Of a stretch of DNA of 64,000 nucleotides, positions 1-7,278 are shown piece after piece. This stretch comes from Pseudonocardia alaniniphila (GTDB taxonomy: Bacteria; Actinomycetota; Actinomycetes; Mycobacteriales; Pseudonocardiaceae). A program made the position numbers and the translations under genes. The notes under the pieces were generated by a model. It saw nothing but the letters and a program-made list of their open reading frames with translations. It searched no databases and was not told where the DNA came from. The DNA lies in NCBI RefSeq assembly GCF_022524485.1, contig NZ_JAKXMK010000016.1:186001-250000 (forward strand). Reading direction: 5' to 3'. Every line of letters starts with the position of its first letter. The first letter of the stretch is position 1.

Positions 1-222
1 TGGCGGCGGGAGTAGGTCGAGGATGTTCCCGCGGCCTCGCCGCAGCTGCCCGGCTGCCTCGAGCCGGTCGAGGATCGAGGTCGGCTCCTCGGCCGGTACG
101 AGATACGCCACCAGCTCGCCCCGTACCGTGACCGGCACCCGCTTCCCGGCCTTGGCCATGGCGACGTACCGCGAGGCGTGCTGGCGCAGCTCGCGGATGC
201 CGATGCTCTCAGGGTCACCCAC
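1..222 (-). CDS. Type II toxin-antitoxin system antitoxin, Phd/YefM (prevent-host-death) family, partial
   Basis: The visible 74 codons run from a GTG start to the window edge, so the C-terminus is missing. The peptide begins VGDPESIGIRELRQHASRYV and continues AKAGKRVPVTVRGELVAYLVP. This is the standard Phd/YefM fold: an 'IRELRQHASRY' helix, then a small beta sheet that binds DNA. Such proteins neutralise a partner toxin (often a PIN-domain VapC RNase) and repress their own operon. The toxin would lie beyond position 1 and is not seen. A perfect 20-bp palindrome sits 9 bp upstream of the start and is the likely autoregulatory operator. The family call is firm; the partner toxin is inferred. 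Confidence 0.8.
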   Translation of the reverse strand, partial: MGDPESIGIRELRQHASRYVAMAKAGKRVPVTVRGELVAYLVPAEEPTSILDRLEAAGQLRRGRGNILDLLPPP

Positions 223-230
223 GCAACGAA

Positions 231-250
231 TGTAGCACCGGCGTGCTACA
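231..250. promoter_or_regulatory. Perfect palindrome at the antitoxin promoter, probable operator
   Basis: TGTAGCAC (231-238), four bases, then GTGCTACA (243-250): two perfect 8-base arms. It lies just upstream of the antitoxin GTG start, where Phd/YefM-type antitoxins usually bind to repress their own operon. Binding is inferred from position and symmetry only. Confidence 0.6.
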
Positions 251-265
251 TCGCACTCTGCCTAC

Positions 266-331
266 GTCGCAGCGCCTGTGGTCACCTCGCAGCGCGCCGA
301 CACGCTGCGAGGTCGTACGACGAGCTGCGAC
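266..331. terminator. Nested inverted repeats downstream of the MBL hydrolase gene
   Basis: An inner hairpin has perfect 11-base arms (284-294 and 303-313) around an 8-base loop. Outside it, GTCGCAGC (266-273) pairs with GCTGCGAC (324-331). It begins about 15 bases beyond the stop of the minus-strand hydrolase gene and before the antitoxin promoter, the expected place for a factor-independent terminator. There is no clear U-tract, as is common in actinobacteria. Confidence 0.5.
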
Positions 332-346
332 GACGGTCGGGATGGG

Positions 347-982
347 CTAGTGACCCCGCGCGATCCACTCCTCCAGGTGGGGAGCCTCTTCGCCGATCGT
401 GGTGGGGTCGCCGTGGCCGGTGCGCACGACCGTGTCGCCGGGCAGTGCGAGCAGCTTCTCCCGGATCGACGTGATGATCGTGTCGAAGTTGGAGTACGAC
501 CGCCCGGTCGCTCCCGGCCCGCCCTGGAACAGGGTGTCGCCGCTGAAGACGGTGCCGAGCTCGGGCGCGTACAAGCAGGACGAGCCGGGGGAGTGTCCCG
601 GCGTCTGCAGCACCCGCAGCTCCACCCCGCCCGCGGTCAGCACGTCACCGTCGGCGAGCTCCCGATCGGGCGCCCGGTTCGGGTGGGTCATCTCCCAGAG
701 CGGCGCCTCGGCCGGGTTGAGCAGGATCGGGGCGGCGAACCGGTCGGCCAGTGCGGGCGCCCGGTTCACATGGTCGTCATGGGCGTGGGTGCACACGACG
801 GCCACAACGCGCCGCCCGCCGACGGCCGCTGCGATCTTCTCCTCGTCGTGGGCAGCGTCGATGACGAGCACCTCGTTCTCGTCGCCGACGATCCAGACGT
901 TGTTGTCCACCTCCCACGTGCCGCCGTCCAGCGAGAACGTCCCGGATGTGACGACGTGGTCGATCGGGCCGGGGGGCGTCAC
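347..982 (-). CDS. MBL-fold metallohydrolase linked to mscR, possible S-formylmycothiol hydrolase
   Basis: A 211-residue metallo-beta-lactamase-fold protein, in the size range of glyoxalase II-like hydrolases. The metal-binding THAHDDH motif lies near residues 65-71. Further His/Asp ligands are visible in [15 protein letters not shown] and RTGHGDPT. The ATG overlaps the mscR stop by 4 bases (ATGA), so translation is probably coupled. In mycobacteria the same kind of hydrolase sits next to the mycothiol-dependent formaldehyde dehydrogenase. That makes hydrolysis of S-formylmycothiol to formate and mycothiol an attractive role, but this is inference from context; the MBL fold is certain. Confidence 0.85.
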   Translation of the reverse strand: MTPPGPIDHVVTSGTFSLDGGTWEVDNNVWIVGDENEVLVIDAAHDEEKIAAAVGGRRVVAVVCTHAHDDHVNRAPALADRFAAPILLNPAEAPLWEMTHPNRAPDRELADGDVLTAGGVELRVLQTPGHSPGSSCLYAPELGTVFSGDTLFQGGPGATGRSYSNFDTIITSIREKLLALPGDTVVRTGHGDPTTIGEEAPHLEEWIARGH

Positions 983-2064
983 AGCATTACCACCGATCGC
1001 AGCACCTCGCCCTTGTGCATCTTCTCGAACGCGGCCTCGACGTCCTCGAGCCCGATCGTCTCGCTGACGAACTTGTCGAGCGGCAGCCGTCCCTGCAGGT
1101 GCAGGTCGACGAGCAGCGGGAAGTCACGGCTGGGCAGGCAGTCGCCGTACCAGGACGACTTGGTGGCGCCGCCGCGGCCGAAGACGTCGATCAGCGGCAG
1201 GTCGATCGTCATGTCCGGCGTCGGTACGCCGACGAGCACGACGGTGCCGGCCAGGTCGCGGGCATAGAACGCCTGCTTGAACGTCTCGGGCCGGCCGACC
1301 GCGTCGACCACGACGTTCGCGCCGTTGCCGTCGGTCAGCGCCTGCACGCCCTCGACCGGATCCTGCTGCCGCGAGTTGATGGTGTGGGTGGCGCCGAACT
1401 CCTTCGCCCACTGCAGCTTCCGGTCGTCGACGTCGATCGCGATGATCGTGGTGGCCCCGGCGAGGTTCGCGCCGGCGATCGCGGCGTTGCCCACGCCGCC
1501 GCAGCCGATGACGGCGATCGAGTCGCCGCGCCCGACCTTGCCCGTGTTGATCGCCGCGCCGATGCCGGCCATCACTCCACAGCCCAGCAGGCCCGCCGCC
1601 TCCGGCTTGACCGCCGGGTTCACCTTCGTGCACTGCCCGGCGTGGACCAGCGTCTTCTCGATGAACGCGCCGATACCGAGAGCGGGGGTGAGCTCCTCGC
1701 CCGACTCCAGCGTCATCTTCTGGGCGGCGTTGTGGGTGGAGAAGCAGTACCACGGCTCACCGCGGCGGCACGCGCGGCAGGTGCCGTCGACGGCACGCCA
1801 GTTGAGGATCACGAAGTCCCCCGGCTCGACGTCGGTGACGCCCTCGCCCACGGACTCGACGATCCCGGCTGCCTCGTGGCCGAGGAGGAACGGGAACTCG
1901 TCGTTGATCCCGCCCTCGCGATAGTGCAGGTCGGTGTGGCAAACGCCGCAAGCCTGCACCTTCACCACGGCCTCACCCGGGCCCGGATCCGGCACGATGA
2001 TCGTCTCGAGCGAGACCGGCTCGCCCTTCTTGCGAGCGACGACCCCGCGCACCTTCTGCGACAT
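979..2064 (-). CDS. mscR: S-(hydroxymethyl)mycothiol dehydrogenase / S-nitrosomycothiol reductase
   Basis: A 361-residue zinc-dependent medium-chain alcohol dehydrogenase. The catalytic zinc Cys lies in [10 protein letters not shown] (Cys42), with LLGHEAAG following. A structural zinc loop is seen in [14 protein letters not shown], and the NAD-binding motif in [12 protein letters not shown] near residue 190. The loop sequence and length match the mycothiol-dependent class (AdhE2/MscR of mycobacteria), which oxidises the formaldehyde-mycothiol adduct to S-formylmycothiol and reduces S-nitrosomycothiol. It is the first gene of a two-gene operon with the MBL hydrolase. The operon diverges from the enoyl-CoA hydratase, with 77 bp between them. 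Confidence 0.92.
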   Translation of the reverse strand: MSQKVRGVVARKKGEPVSLETIIVPDPGPGEAVVKVQACGVCHTDLHYREGGINDEFPFLLGHEAAGIVESVGEGVTDVEPGDFVILNWRAVDGTCRACRRGEPWYCFSTHNAAQKMTLESGEELTPALGIGAFIEKTLVHAGQCTKVNPAVKPEAAGLLGCGVMAGIGAAINTGKVGRGDSIAVIGCGGVGNAAIAGANLAGATTIIAIDVDDRKLQWAKEFGATHTINSRQQDPVEGVQALTDGNGANVVVDAVGRPETFKQAFYARDLAGTVVLVGVPTPDMTIDLPLIDVFGRGGATKSSWYGDCLPSRDFPLLVDLHLQGRLPLDKFVSETIGLEDVEAAFEKMHKGEVLRSVVML

Positions 2065-2141
2065 GTTCTCCCTCGACTCTCTGCTCTGGACGGTCTCCTG
2101 CGCAGCGTGCCATGGGATGGGACTGCGCGTAGGTTTCGGGC

Positions 2142-2906
2142 GTGATCGAACTGGAGGATGACGGCAGCGGTGACGATCGCGTCGCGGTGCTGCGGCTCGA
2201 CCACGGTCCGGTCGGGGCGATGGATGTCGAGCTGTGTGACGCCATTGCGGAGCGGTTCCGCGCCCTCGCCGCCAGCCCCGTCCGGGCCGTCGTCGTCACC
2301 GGAACGGGCCGCGCCTTTTCGGCAGGTGTCGACCTGAAGCGGTTCCTGGCCGGTGGCGCGCCGTACGTCGAGCGGTTCCTGCCGGCGTTGTGCGAGTCGT
2401 TCCGGGCGGTGTTCGAGCTGTCGAAGCCCGTGGTCGCGGCGCTCAACGGGCATGCGATCGCCGGGGGCTGCGTGCTGGCCGCGTGCGCGGACGTCCGGCT
2501 GATGGCCGACGGCGGCGGACGGATCGGGGTGCCGGAGGCCCGGGTGGGCCCGCCGTTCCCGCGAATCGCGATCGAGGTGCTGCGCCACACCGTGGGTGAC
2601 GTGGTGGCGCGCAGGCTGACGATCGGTGCCCTGACCTACCCACCGGCCGAAGCGCTGTCCATGGGGCTCGTCGACCGCGTGCTGCCGCCGGAGGAGGTGC
2701 TCCAGCAGGCCGTCGCCACGGCGAGGGCGATGGCCACGGAGGTGCCACCGGACACGTTCGCGCTGACGAAGGCACAGCTGCGCCGTGACGCCCTGGAGCG
2801 CACCTCCCGGTACGCCGACGAGGACGCGGCGGTGACGGAGCTGTGGAGCCGTCGCGCCGCCGATGGCTGGACGGCCCGCTACCTGGAGTCCGTCACGCGA
2901 GGGTGA
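2142..2906 (+). CDS. Enoyl-CoA hydratase/isomerase family protein
   Basis: 254 residues from a GTG start; crotonase fold. The CoA/oxyanion-hole region is [11 protein letters not shown] (about residue 60) and the second oxyanion segment is [19 protein letters not shown] (about 105). A glutamate at PEARVGPPF sits where the first catalytic Glu of hydratases lies. The C-terminal half departs from canonical hydratases, so the reaction could be hydration, isomerisation or another crotonase chemistry. It stands alone between mscR (divergent) and a TetR gene (convergent), giving no pathway clue. Confidence 0.8.
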   Translation: MIELEDDGSGDDRVAVLRLDHGPVGAMDVELCDAIAERFRALAASPVRAVVVTGTGRAFSAGVDLKRFLAGGAPYVERFLPALCESFRAVFELSKPVVAALNGHAIAGGCVLAACADVRLMADGGGRIGVPEARVGPPFPRIAIEVLRHTVGDVVARRLTIGALTYPPAEALSMGLVDRVLPPEEVLQQAVATARAMATEVPPDTFALTKAQLRRDALERTSRYADEDAAVTELWSRRAADGWTARYLESVTRG

Positions 2907-2916
2907 GTGAGGATCG

Positions 2917-3489
2917 TCACGGTCTGGTGAGCGTGGCGACCACCGAGTCCACGTAGTCGCGCCGGTCGGCCCCTTGGGGAACGAGCTCGGGGCTGGTGGA
3001 GGCGAGGTGCACGTGCCCGAGGAAGGCCGTGTAGGCGAGAAAGCCTCGCCTGCTGGCCGGGTCGGGCGGAAAGCCGGCGGCAGCAAACAGCCCGGTGATG
3101 TAGTCGATCCGCCGCCGGGTGACCCGGGCGAACACGGGCGCCACCAGCGGGTGGCTCGCGTTGGCCTGAAGGGTGAGCATCGCCCGGTCGACGGGCTGTT
3201 CAGCGGGGTGCGACAGTGTCAGGTCCAGGAGCTTGCGGAGCCTGCTGTGCGGGTCGGGCTCGGCATCGATGAGCGAGATGACCTCTTCGGTGTTGACCCG
3301 CTCCCATCGCAGCAGCGCCGCCTCGAGCAGGGCGTCCCGATTGCTGAAGTGCCAGTAGAAGCTGCCCTTCGTGGTGCCCAGCCGAACGGCGATGGGCTCC
3401 ACGGCCACGGCGGCGAGCCCGCCTTCGGATAGGGCGTCGAGTGCGGCCACCGTCCAGTCACCCGCGGTCAGCCGCTTTCGCTCTGCCAC
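2917..3489 (-). CDS. TetR/AcrR family transcriptional regulator
   Basis: 190 residues. The N-terminal helix-turn-helix is clear: EGGLAAVAVEPIAVRLGTTKGSFYWHFSNRDALLEAAL, at residues 22-60. The C-terminal ligand-binding domain is not assignable. The GTG start directly abuts a GGAGG, too close for a normal ribosome-binding site, so the mRNA may be leaderless or the start may lie slightly downstream. Two palindromes sit 3-43 bp upstream of the start, so it very likely represses itself. The target is unknown: it converges on the enoyl-CoA hydratase gene and faces away from the DUF3224 gene. Confidence 0.88.
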   Translation of the reverse strand: MAERKRLTAGDWTVAALDALSEGGLAAVAVEPIAVRLGTTKGSFYWHFSNRDALLEAALLRWERVNTEEVISLIDAEPDPHSRLRKLLDLTLSHPAEQPVDRAMLTLQANASHPLVAPVFARVTRRRIDYITGLFAAAGFPPDPASRRGFLAYTAFLGHVHLASTSPELVPQGADRRDYVDSVVATLTRP

Positions 3490-3491
3490 CT

Positions 3492-3532
3492 CCGTACGCT
3501 AGCGTACGGACAGACCATACGGTGGCGTATGG
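3492..3532. promoter_or_regulatory. Tandem palindromes at the tetR start, probable operators
   Basis: Site 1 (3492-3509) is a perfect 18-bp palindrome, CCGTACGCT|AGCGTACGG. Site 2 (3515-3532), CCATACGGT|GGCGTATGG, matches in 7 of 9 arm positions. Their centres are 23 bp apart, about two helical turns, so two repressor dimers could bind one DNA face. Location upstream of the tetR GTG supports autoregulation. Confidence 0.72.
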
Positions 3533-3595
3533 ATCGGCCGTGTTTTCCGGGTCGGTCCGAGCTGCGCTCTCAGCCTGGGACAGCCGAGGAGAGCT

Positions 3596-3668
3596 TGTCG
3601 GGCACGAGGCAGTCCAGCCGCCCGGGCGTGAGGGGTCGCTCGGATGCTGCGATACCTCGTGCCCGACA
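3596..3668. repeat. 14-bp inverted repeat with 45-nt spacer
   Basis: TGTCGGGCACGAGG (3596-3609) is repeated exactly in inverse at 3655-3668. It lies in the 200-bp gap between the TetR and DUF3224 genes. It could form a cruciform or a leader hairpin ahead of the downstream gene. No known element is recognised. Confidence 0.5.
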
Positions 3669-3730
3669 CTGACCGTGCGGCTGTCGCGTTCGTCCAATCC
3701 CGGCACGAGCACCGTGGGCATGATCGCGGC

Positions 3731-4123
3731 ATGACGAGCACGAGCGGACGGTTCGACCTCACGCGCTGGGACGAGGAGGTCATCGACGACGCCGATGGCG
3801 CGAAGCTGGTGCGGGTGAGCAACTCGAAGACGTTCGAGGGCGGCATCGCCGGCACGAGCGACGCGGAGCTGCTGCAGGCGCTCGCGCAGGAGGGCTCGGC
3901 GGCGTACGTCGGCATCGAGCGGGTGCGCGGCGAGATCGACGGGCGCAAGGGCACCTTCGTGTTCCGTCACTCGGCGGCCGGGAGTACCGGCGGCGGAGAC
4001 TTTCGCGTGGACGTGGTGCCCGACTCCGCCACCGGCGACCTCAGGGGCCTTCGCGGCGAGCTCTCGATCGTCAAGACTCCCGAAGGGGAGCACACCTACA
4101 CGTTCGACTACGAGCTGCCCTGA
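3731..4123 (+). CDS. DUF3224 domain-containing protein
   Basis: 130 residues counted from the ATG that gives MTSTSGRFDLTRWDEE, which matches the usual length and N-terminus of the family. An upstream in-frame ATG would add 29 unrelated residues. Features visible are an acidic N-terminus, the KTFEGGIAGTSDAELL segment and a beta-rich C-terminal half (GTFVFRHSA..., FRVDVVPDSATGDL). The family has a lipocalin-like barrel and no known activity. It converges with the thioesterase gene. Confidence 0.75.
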   Translation: MTSTSGRFDLTRWDEEVIDDADGAKLVRVSNSKTFEGGIAGTSDAELLQALAQEGSAAYVGIERVRGEIDGRKGTFVFRHSAAGSTGGGDFRVDVVPDSATGDLRGLRGELSIVKTPEGEHTYTFDYELP

Positions 4124-4129
4124 CGCGAC

Positions 4130-4549
4130 TCAGGCGCGCAGCGGCGCGGGCTCGCCCAGCGCGTCGGCGATCAGCGCCGGGATCTCCCGCTTCCCCGAAC
4201 CGTCCGTGGCGATCACGACGTAGACGGTGCGGCCCGTGCAGGTGACCTCGCTGCCGTCCCGGCGCACCTCGAAGTCCAGGGCGAAGCTGGTGCGCCCGAT
4301 GCGCGCGGTGGCCACGACCACCTCGATCTCGTCCTGCCAGCGCACGCCGGAGCGCCAGTCGATCTCCGAGCGCACGAGCTGCACGTCGTAGCCGGCCTCC
4401 ACCATCGCGCTGTAGGGGAGGCCCCGCGCCTTGAGGAACGCGGTCATCGCGTCGTCGAAGTACGCGAGGTACCACGAGTTGAAGACCACGCCCTGGGCGT
4501 CGACCTCCAGGTAGCGGACCGAGACGGGGTGGCTGAAGAGCTCGCCCAC
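4130..4549 (-). CDS. Acyl-CoA thioesterase, 4HBT hot-dog fold (YbgC/FadM type)
   Basis: 139 residues. The N-terminus VRYLEVDAQGVVFNSWYLAYFDDA carries the conserved Asp of 4-hydroxybenzoyl-CoA thioesterase-like enzymes (D17 region). Later segments SEIDWRSGVRWQDEIEV and FEVRRDGSEVTCTGRTVYVV form the central sheet. Enzymes of this type hydrolyse acyl-CoA to free acid and CoA; the chain specificity cannot be read. The GTG start lies 1 bp after the stop of the PEBP gene, so the two are co-transcribed and probably translationally coupled. Confidence 0.85.
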   Translation of the reverse strand: MGELFSHPVSVRYLEVDAQGVVFNSWYLAYFDDAMTAFLKARGLPYSAMVEAGYDVQLVRSEIDWRSGVRWQDEIEVVVATARIGRTSFALDFEVRRDGSEVTCTGRTVYVVIATDGSGKREIPALIADALGEPAPLRA

Positions 4550-4550
4550 C

Positions 4551-5084
4551 TCAGCCCTTGTTCTCGTGGGTCCCGACGATCACGGCGCGGGCGAGCGTGT
4601 GGCTGAACAGGTTGAAGCCGAGGAACGCGGGAGTGGCGCCCTCCGGGACGCCCAGGCTGTCGACGTCCACGGCGTGCACGGCGACGTAGTAGTGGTGCGG
4701 GCCGTGTCCGGGCGGCGGGGCCGCGCCGATGAAGCGCTTGGCGCCTGCGTCGTTGGCCAGCTGGATGGCCCCGCCGGGCAAGCCGGAGCCGTTGTCGTCG
4801 CCTGCGCCGCTCGGGAGCGAGGTGACCGACGCGGGGATATCGAGCACCGCCCAGTGCCAGAAGCCGGAGGCGGTGGGGGCGTCGGGGTCGTACACCGTGA
4901 CGGCGAAGGAGCGGGTGCCCTCCGGGAACCCACTCCACTCCAGCTGTGGCGAGACGTCCTGGCCACCGGCTCCCATGATCCCGCTGAGCTGGGCGTTGTC
5001 GAGCGCCTGGCCGTCGGTGACGTCGCTGCTCGTCACCGTGAACGACCCGACCTCGGGCAGTTCGTCGTACGGATTACGGCTCAT
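4551..5084 (-). CDS. YbhB/YbcL family Raf kinase inhibitor-like protein (PEBP fold)
   Basis: 177 residues of the phosphatidylethanolamine-binding-protein fold. Family signatures visible: [30 protein letters not shown] near residues 43-72, [10 protein letters not shown] (about 73-82), and the [13 protein letters not shown] strand. The anion-binding pocket is formed by the DPDAP and GPHHY segments. Bacterial members have no settled function. No signal peptide is seen, so it is probably cytoplasmic. First gene of a two-gene operon with the thioesterase. Confidence 0.88.
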   Translation of the reverse strand: MSRNPYDELPEVGSFTVTSSDVTDGQALDNAQLSGIMGAGGQDVSPQLEWSGFPEGTRSFAVTVYDPDAPTASGFWHWAVLDIPASVTSLPSGAGDDNGSGLPGGAIQLANDAGAKRFIGAAPPPGHGPHHYYVAVHAVDVDSLGVPEGATPAFLGFNLFSHTLARAVIVGTHENKG

Positions 5085-5157
5085 CGTCCGTCCTTCCTCT
5101 CGTCGTCATGAGCGATGGCGTGGTGTGCGGCCCGATCATCGTCCATGGCCCGAGGGA

Positions 5158-5886
5158 TCACCCGATGCGCTCGCGGATCGTCTTGTTGACCGCCCTTCCG
5201 AACGCGGTCATGACACCGCGCATGGTGAGGGGTTTGAGCTGTGAGAGAGCGGCAGCGAGCCGGCTGCGTTCCTCCGCCGGACGGCCGCGGTCGCGGTAGG
5301 GCTGCAGTATCTCGTCCTGGAACAGCTTCATCAGGTCCTCGGCCAGTGCCGTGGTGTGCTGCTCGATGAGCTGGTGGACGTGCTGCCAGTGCTCGGTGGG
5401 CAGCCCGGAGTCGAGCACGGCGACCCCGATGCCGAGCACGGTGGTGCCGTGCAGCCGCACCCGGCCGTCGTCGAGCGGGGTGACGGCGCCGAGCTCCACG
5501 AGTGTTGCGAGCTCGTCGTGGGACAAGGTGCGCCCGGTGCGGCGGTCCAGCTCGGCGCGGTCGATCTCCTCGATCTCCTCGGGCACCCAGGGAGCCAGCA
5601 GGGCGCGCTGCAGGGCGAGCTCGGCCGCGCCCGCCCGCGCCGGCAGGCGCTCCAGGTGGCCCTCGATGGCCGACAGCGTGAACCCCAGCGCGGACAGCTC
5701 GCTCACCAGCTCCAGCCGGGCCAGGTGGTCGGGCCCGTACAGCCCGGTGCGCCCGCGCAGCTGCGGCGGTGGGATCAGCCCGCGCCCGGCGTAGAACCGG
5801 ATGTTGCGCACCGTGATTCCCGAGCGCTCGGCCAGCTGGTCGATGGTCATGAGATCGCCCTGATCGGGACCGAAGGTGGCCACCAT
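5158..5886 (-). CDS. MerR family transcriptional regulator, probable regulator of the fadA-fadB operon
   Basis: 242 residues. The N-terminal winged helix is intact: MTIDQLAERSGITVRNIRFYAGRGLIPPPQLRGRTGLYGPDHLARL. The first 11 residues of this reading may not be translated, since an internal ATG (MTIDQLAERSG) fits the usual MerR start. The C-terminal domain is larger than in metal sensors and has no metal-binding Cys pair, so a small organic effector such as an acyl-CoA is plausible. It diverges from the thiolase gene across an 88-bp region holding a strong palindrome. Confidence 0.85.
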   Translation of the reverse strand: MVATFGPDQGDLMTIDQLAERSGITVRNIRFYAGRGLIPPPQLRGRTGLYGPDHLARLELVSELSALGFTLSAIEGHLERLPARAGAAELALQRALLAPWVPEEIEEIDRAELDRRTGRTLSHDELATLVELGAVTPLDDGRVRLHGTTVLGIGVAVLDSGLPTEHWQHVHQLIEQHTTALAEDLMKLFQDEILQPYRDRGRPAEERSRLAAALSQLKPLTMRGVMTAFGRAVNKTIRERIG

Positions 5887-5915
5887 GGCGTCACATTACG
5901 TCACGGCTTGACCTA

Positions 5916-5936
5916 TGTGACAGTGCTACTGTAACA
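5916..5936. promoter_or_regulatory. Operator-like palindrome between merR and the thiolase gene
   Basis: TGTGACAGT (5916-5924), GCT, ACTGTAACA (5928-5936): the arms match in 8 of 9 positions. It sits just downstream of a possible -35 (TTGACC, 5908-5913) of the thiolase promoter and inside the divergent promoter region, as expected for a MerR-controlled pair. The direct assignment to this MerR is inferred. Confidence 0.6.
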
Positions 5937-5974
5937 AAAGTGGAAATGAGCTCGGCCGTCGATGAGAGGTTCGC

Positions 5975-7198
5975 ATGAGCGAGATCCCCGAGGCGTACAT
6001 CTATGACGCCGTCCGCACGCCGCGCGGCCGCGGCAAGGCATCCGGTTCCCTGTACGAGGTCAAACCCATCTCACTGGTCGTCGGCCTGATCCACGAGCTC
6101 AGGAACCGGTTCCCGGATCTGGACCCGTCCACCATCGACGACGTCGTGCTCGGCGTCGTGTCGCCGATCGGCGACCAGGGCGGCGACATCGCCAAGGCCG
6201 CGGCGATCACGGCCGGGCTGCCGCACACCGTGGCCGGGGTGCAGCTCAACCGCTTCTGCGCCTCGGGCCTCGAGGCCGTCAACGTCGCGGCCCAGAAGGT
6301 GCGCTCCGGGATGGAGGAGATGGTCCTCGCCGGCGGCGTGGAGGCCATGTCGCGGGTGCCCATGGGCTCCGACGGCGGCGCCTGGGCGATGGACCCCGAG
6401 ACCAGCTACGACACGGGCTTCGTGCCGCAGGGGATCGGCGCCGACCTCATCGCCACGCTCGAAGGCTTCTCCCGCGAGGACGTCGACACCTTCGCGGTCG
6501 AGTCGCAGACCCGCGCGGCCAAGGCGTGGGCCAACGGCTACTTCGCCCGCTCGGTGGTGCCGGTGAAGGACCGCAACGGCGTCACGGTGCTGGACCGCGA
6601 CGAGCACATCCGCGCAGGCTCCACATTGGAGAGCCTCGCGGGCCTGCAGCCGTCGTTCGCGATGATCGGCGATGCCGGCGGGTTCGACGCCGTGGCGCTG
6701 CAGCGCTACCACTGGGTCGAGAAGATCGACCACGTCCACCACGCCGGCAACTCCTCGGGCATCGTCGACGGCGCCGCCCTGTGCCTCATCGGCACCGAGG
6801 CCGCCGGCAAGGCCGCAGGGCTCACCCCGCGTGCCCGCATCGTCTCCACCGCGCTGTCCGGAGCCGACCCCACGATCATGCTCACCGGTCCGGCGCCGGC
6901 CAGCCGCAAGGCGCTGGCGAAGGCCGGCCTGAGCGTCGAGGACATCGACCTGTTCGAGATCAACGAGGCGTTCGCGGCCGTGGCGCTGCGGTTCATGCGC
7001 GATCTCGACCTCCCGCACGACAAGGTCAACGTCAACGGTGGCGCGATCGCCATGGGCCACCCGCTGGGTGCCACCGGCGCGATGATCCTCGGCACGCTGG
7101 TCGACGAGCTCGAGCGCCGGGATCTCCGCTACGGCCTGGCCACGCTGTGTGTCGGCGGCGGCATGGGTATCGCCACTGTCGTCGAGCGCATCTCCTGA
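5975..7198 (+). CDS. fadA: Acetyl-CoA C-acyltransferase (thiolase), fatty acid beta-oxidation
   Basis: 407 residues, full thiolase length. The nucleophilic Cys95 is in [12 protein letters not shown]. The other catalytic motifs are present: [11 protein letters not shown] (about residue 330), [15 protein letters not shown] with the catalytic His, and CVGGGMGIA with the second Cys. It performs the last beta-oxidation step, 3-ketoacyl-CoA plus CoA to acetyl-CoA and a shortened acyl-CoA. The FadB gene follows after 80 bp that contain a tandem repeat. The two would form the two-subunit beta-oxidation complex found in actinobacteria. Confidence 0.93.
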   Translation: MSEIPEAYIYDAVRTPRGRGKASGSLYEVKPISLVVGLIHELRNRFPDLDPSTIDDVVLGVVSPIGDQGGDIAKAAAITAGLPHTVAGVQLNRFCASGLEAVNVAAQKVRSGMEEMVLAGGVEAMSRVPMGSDGGAWAMDPETSYDTGFVPQGIGADLIATLEGFSREDVDTFAVESQTRAAKAWANGYFARSVVPVKDRNGVTVLDRDEHIRAGSTLESLAGLQPSFAMIGDAGGFDAVALQRYHWVEKIDHVHHAGNSSGIVDGAALCLIGTEAAGKAAGLTPRARIVSTALSGADPTIMLTGPAPASRKALAKAGLSVEDIDLFEINEAFAAVALRFMRDLDLPHDKVNVNGGAIAMGHPLGATGAMILGTLVDELERRDLRYGLATLCVGGGMGIATVVERIS

Positions 7199-7256
7199 GC
7201 GGAGCTTGCGGAGCGAACATCATCGTTCCTGAGCGGAGCTTGCGGAGCGAACATCA
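7193..7256 (+). repeat. Tandem direct repeat spanning the fadA stop codon
   Basis: A 30-bp unit occurs exactly twice (7193-7222 and 7227-7256; period 34). Its core is GCGGAGC-TT-GCGGAGC. The first copy contains the fadA TGA stop. A related motif lies across the stop codon of the GntR gene at 13541-13562. These GAGC-rich elements look like a dispersed intergenic repeat family rather than a regulatory site of this operon. Confidence 0.8.
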
Positions 7257-7278
7257 GCGCAGAAGGGAACCTACAACC

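Noticed and set aside
1015-2145. 376-residue plus-strand frame opposite mscR
   Set aside because: Shadow of the well-supported mscR gene, without motifs.
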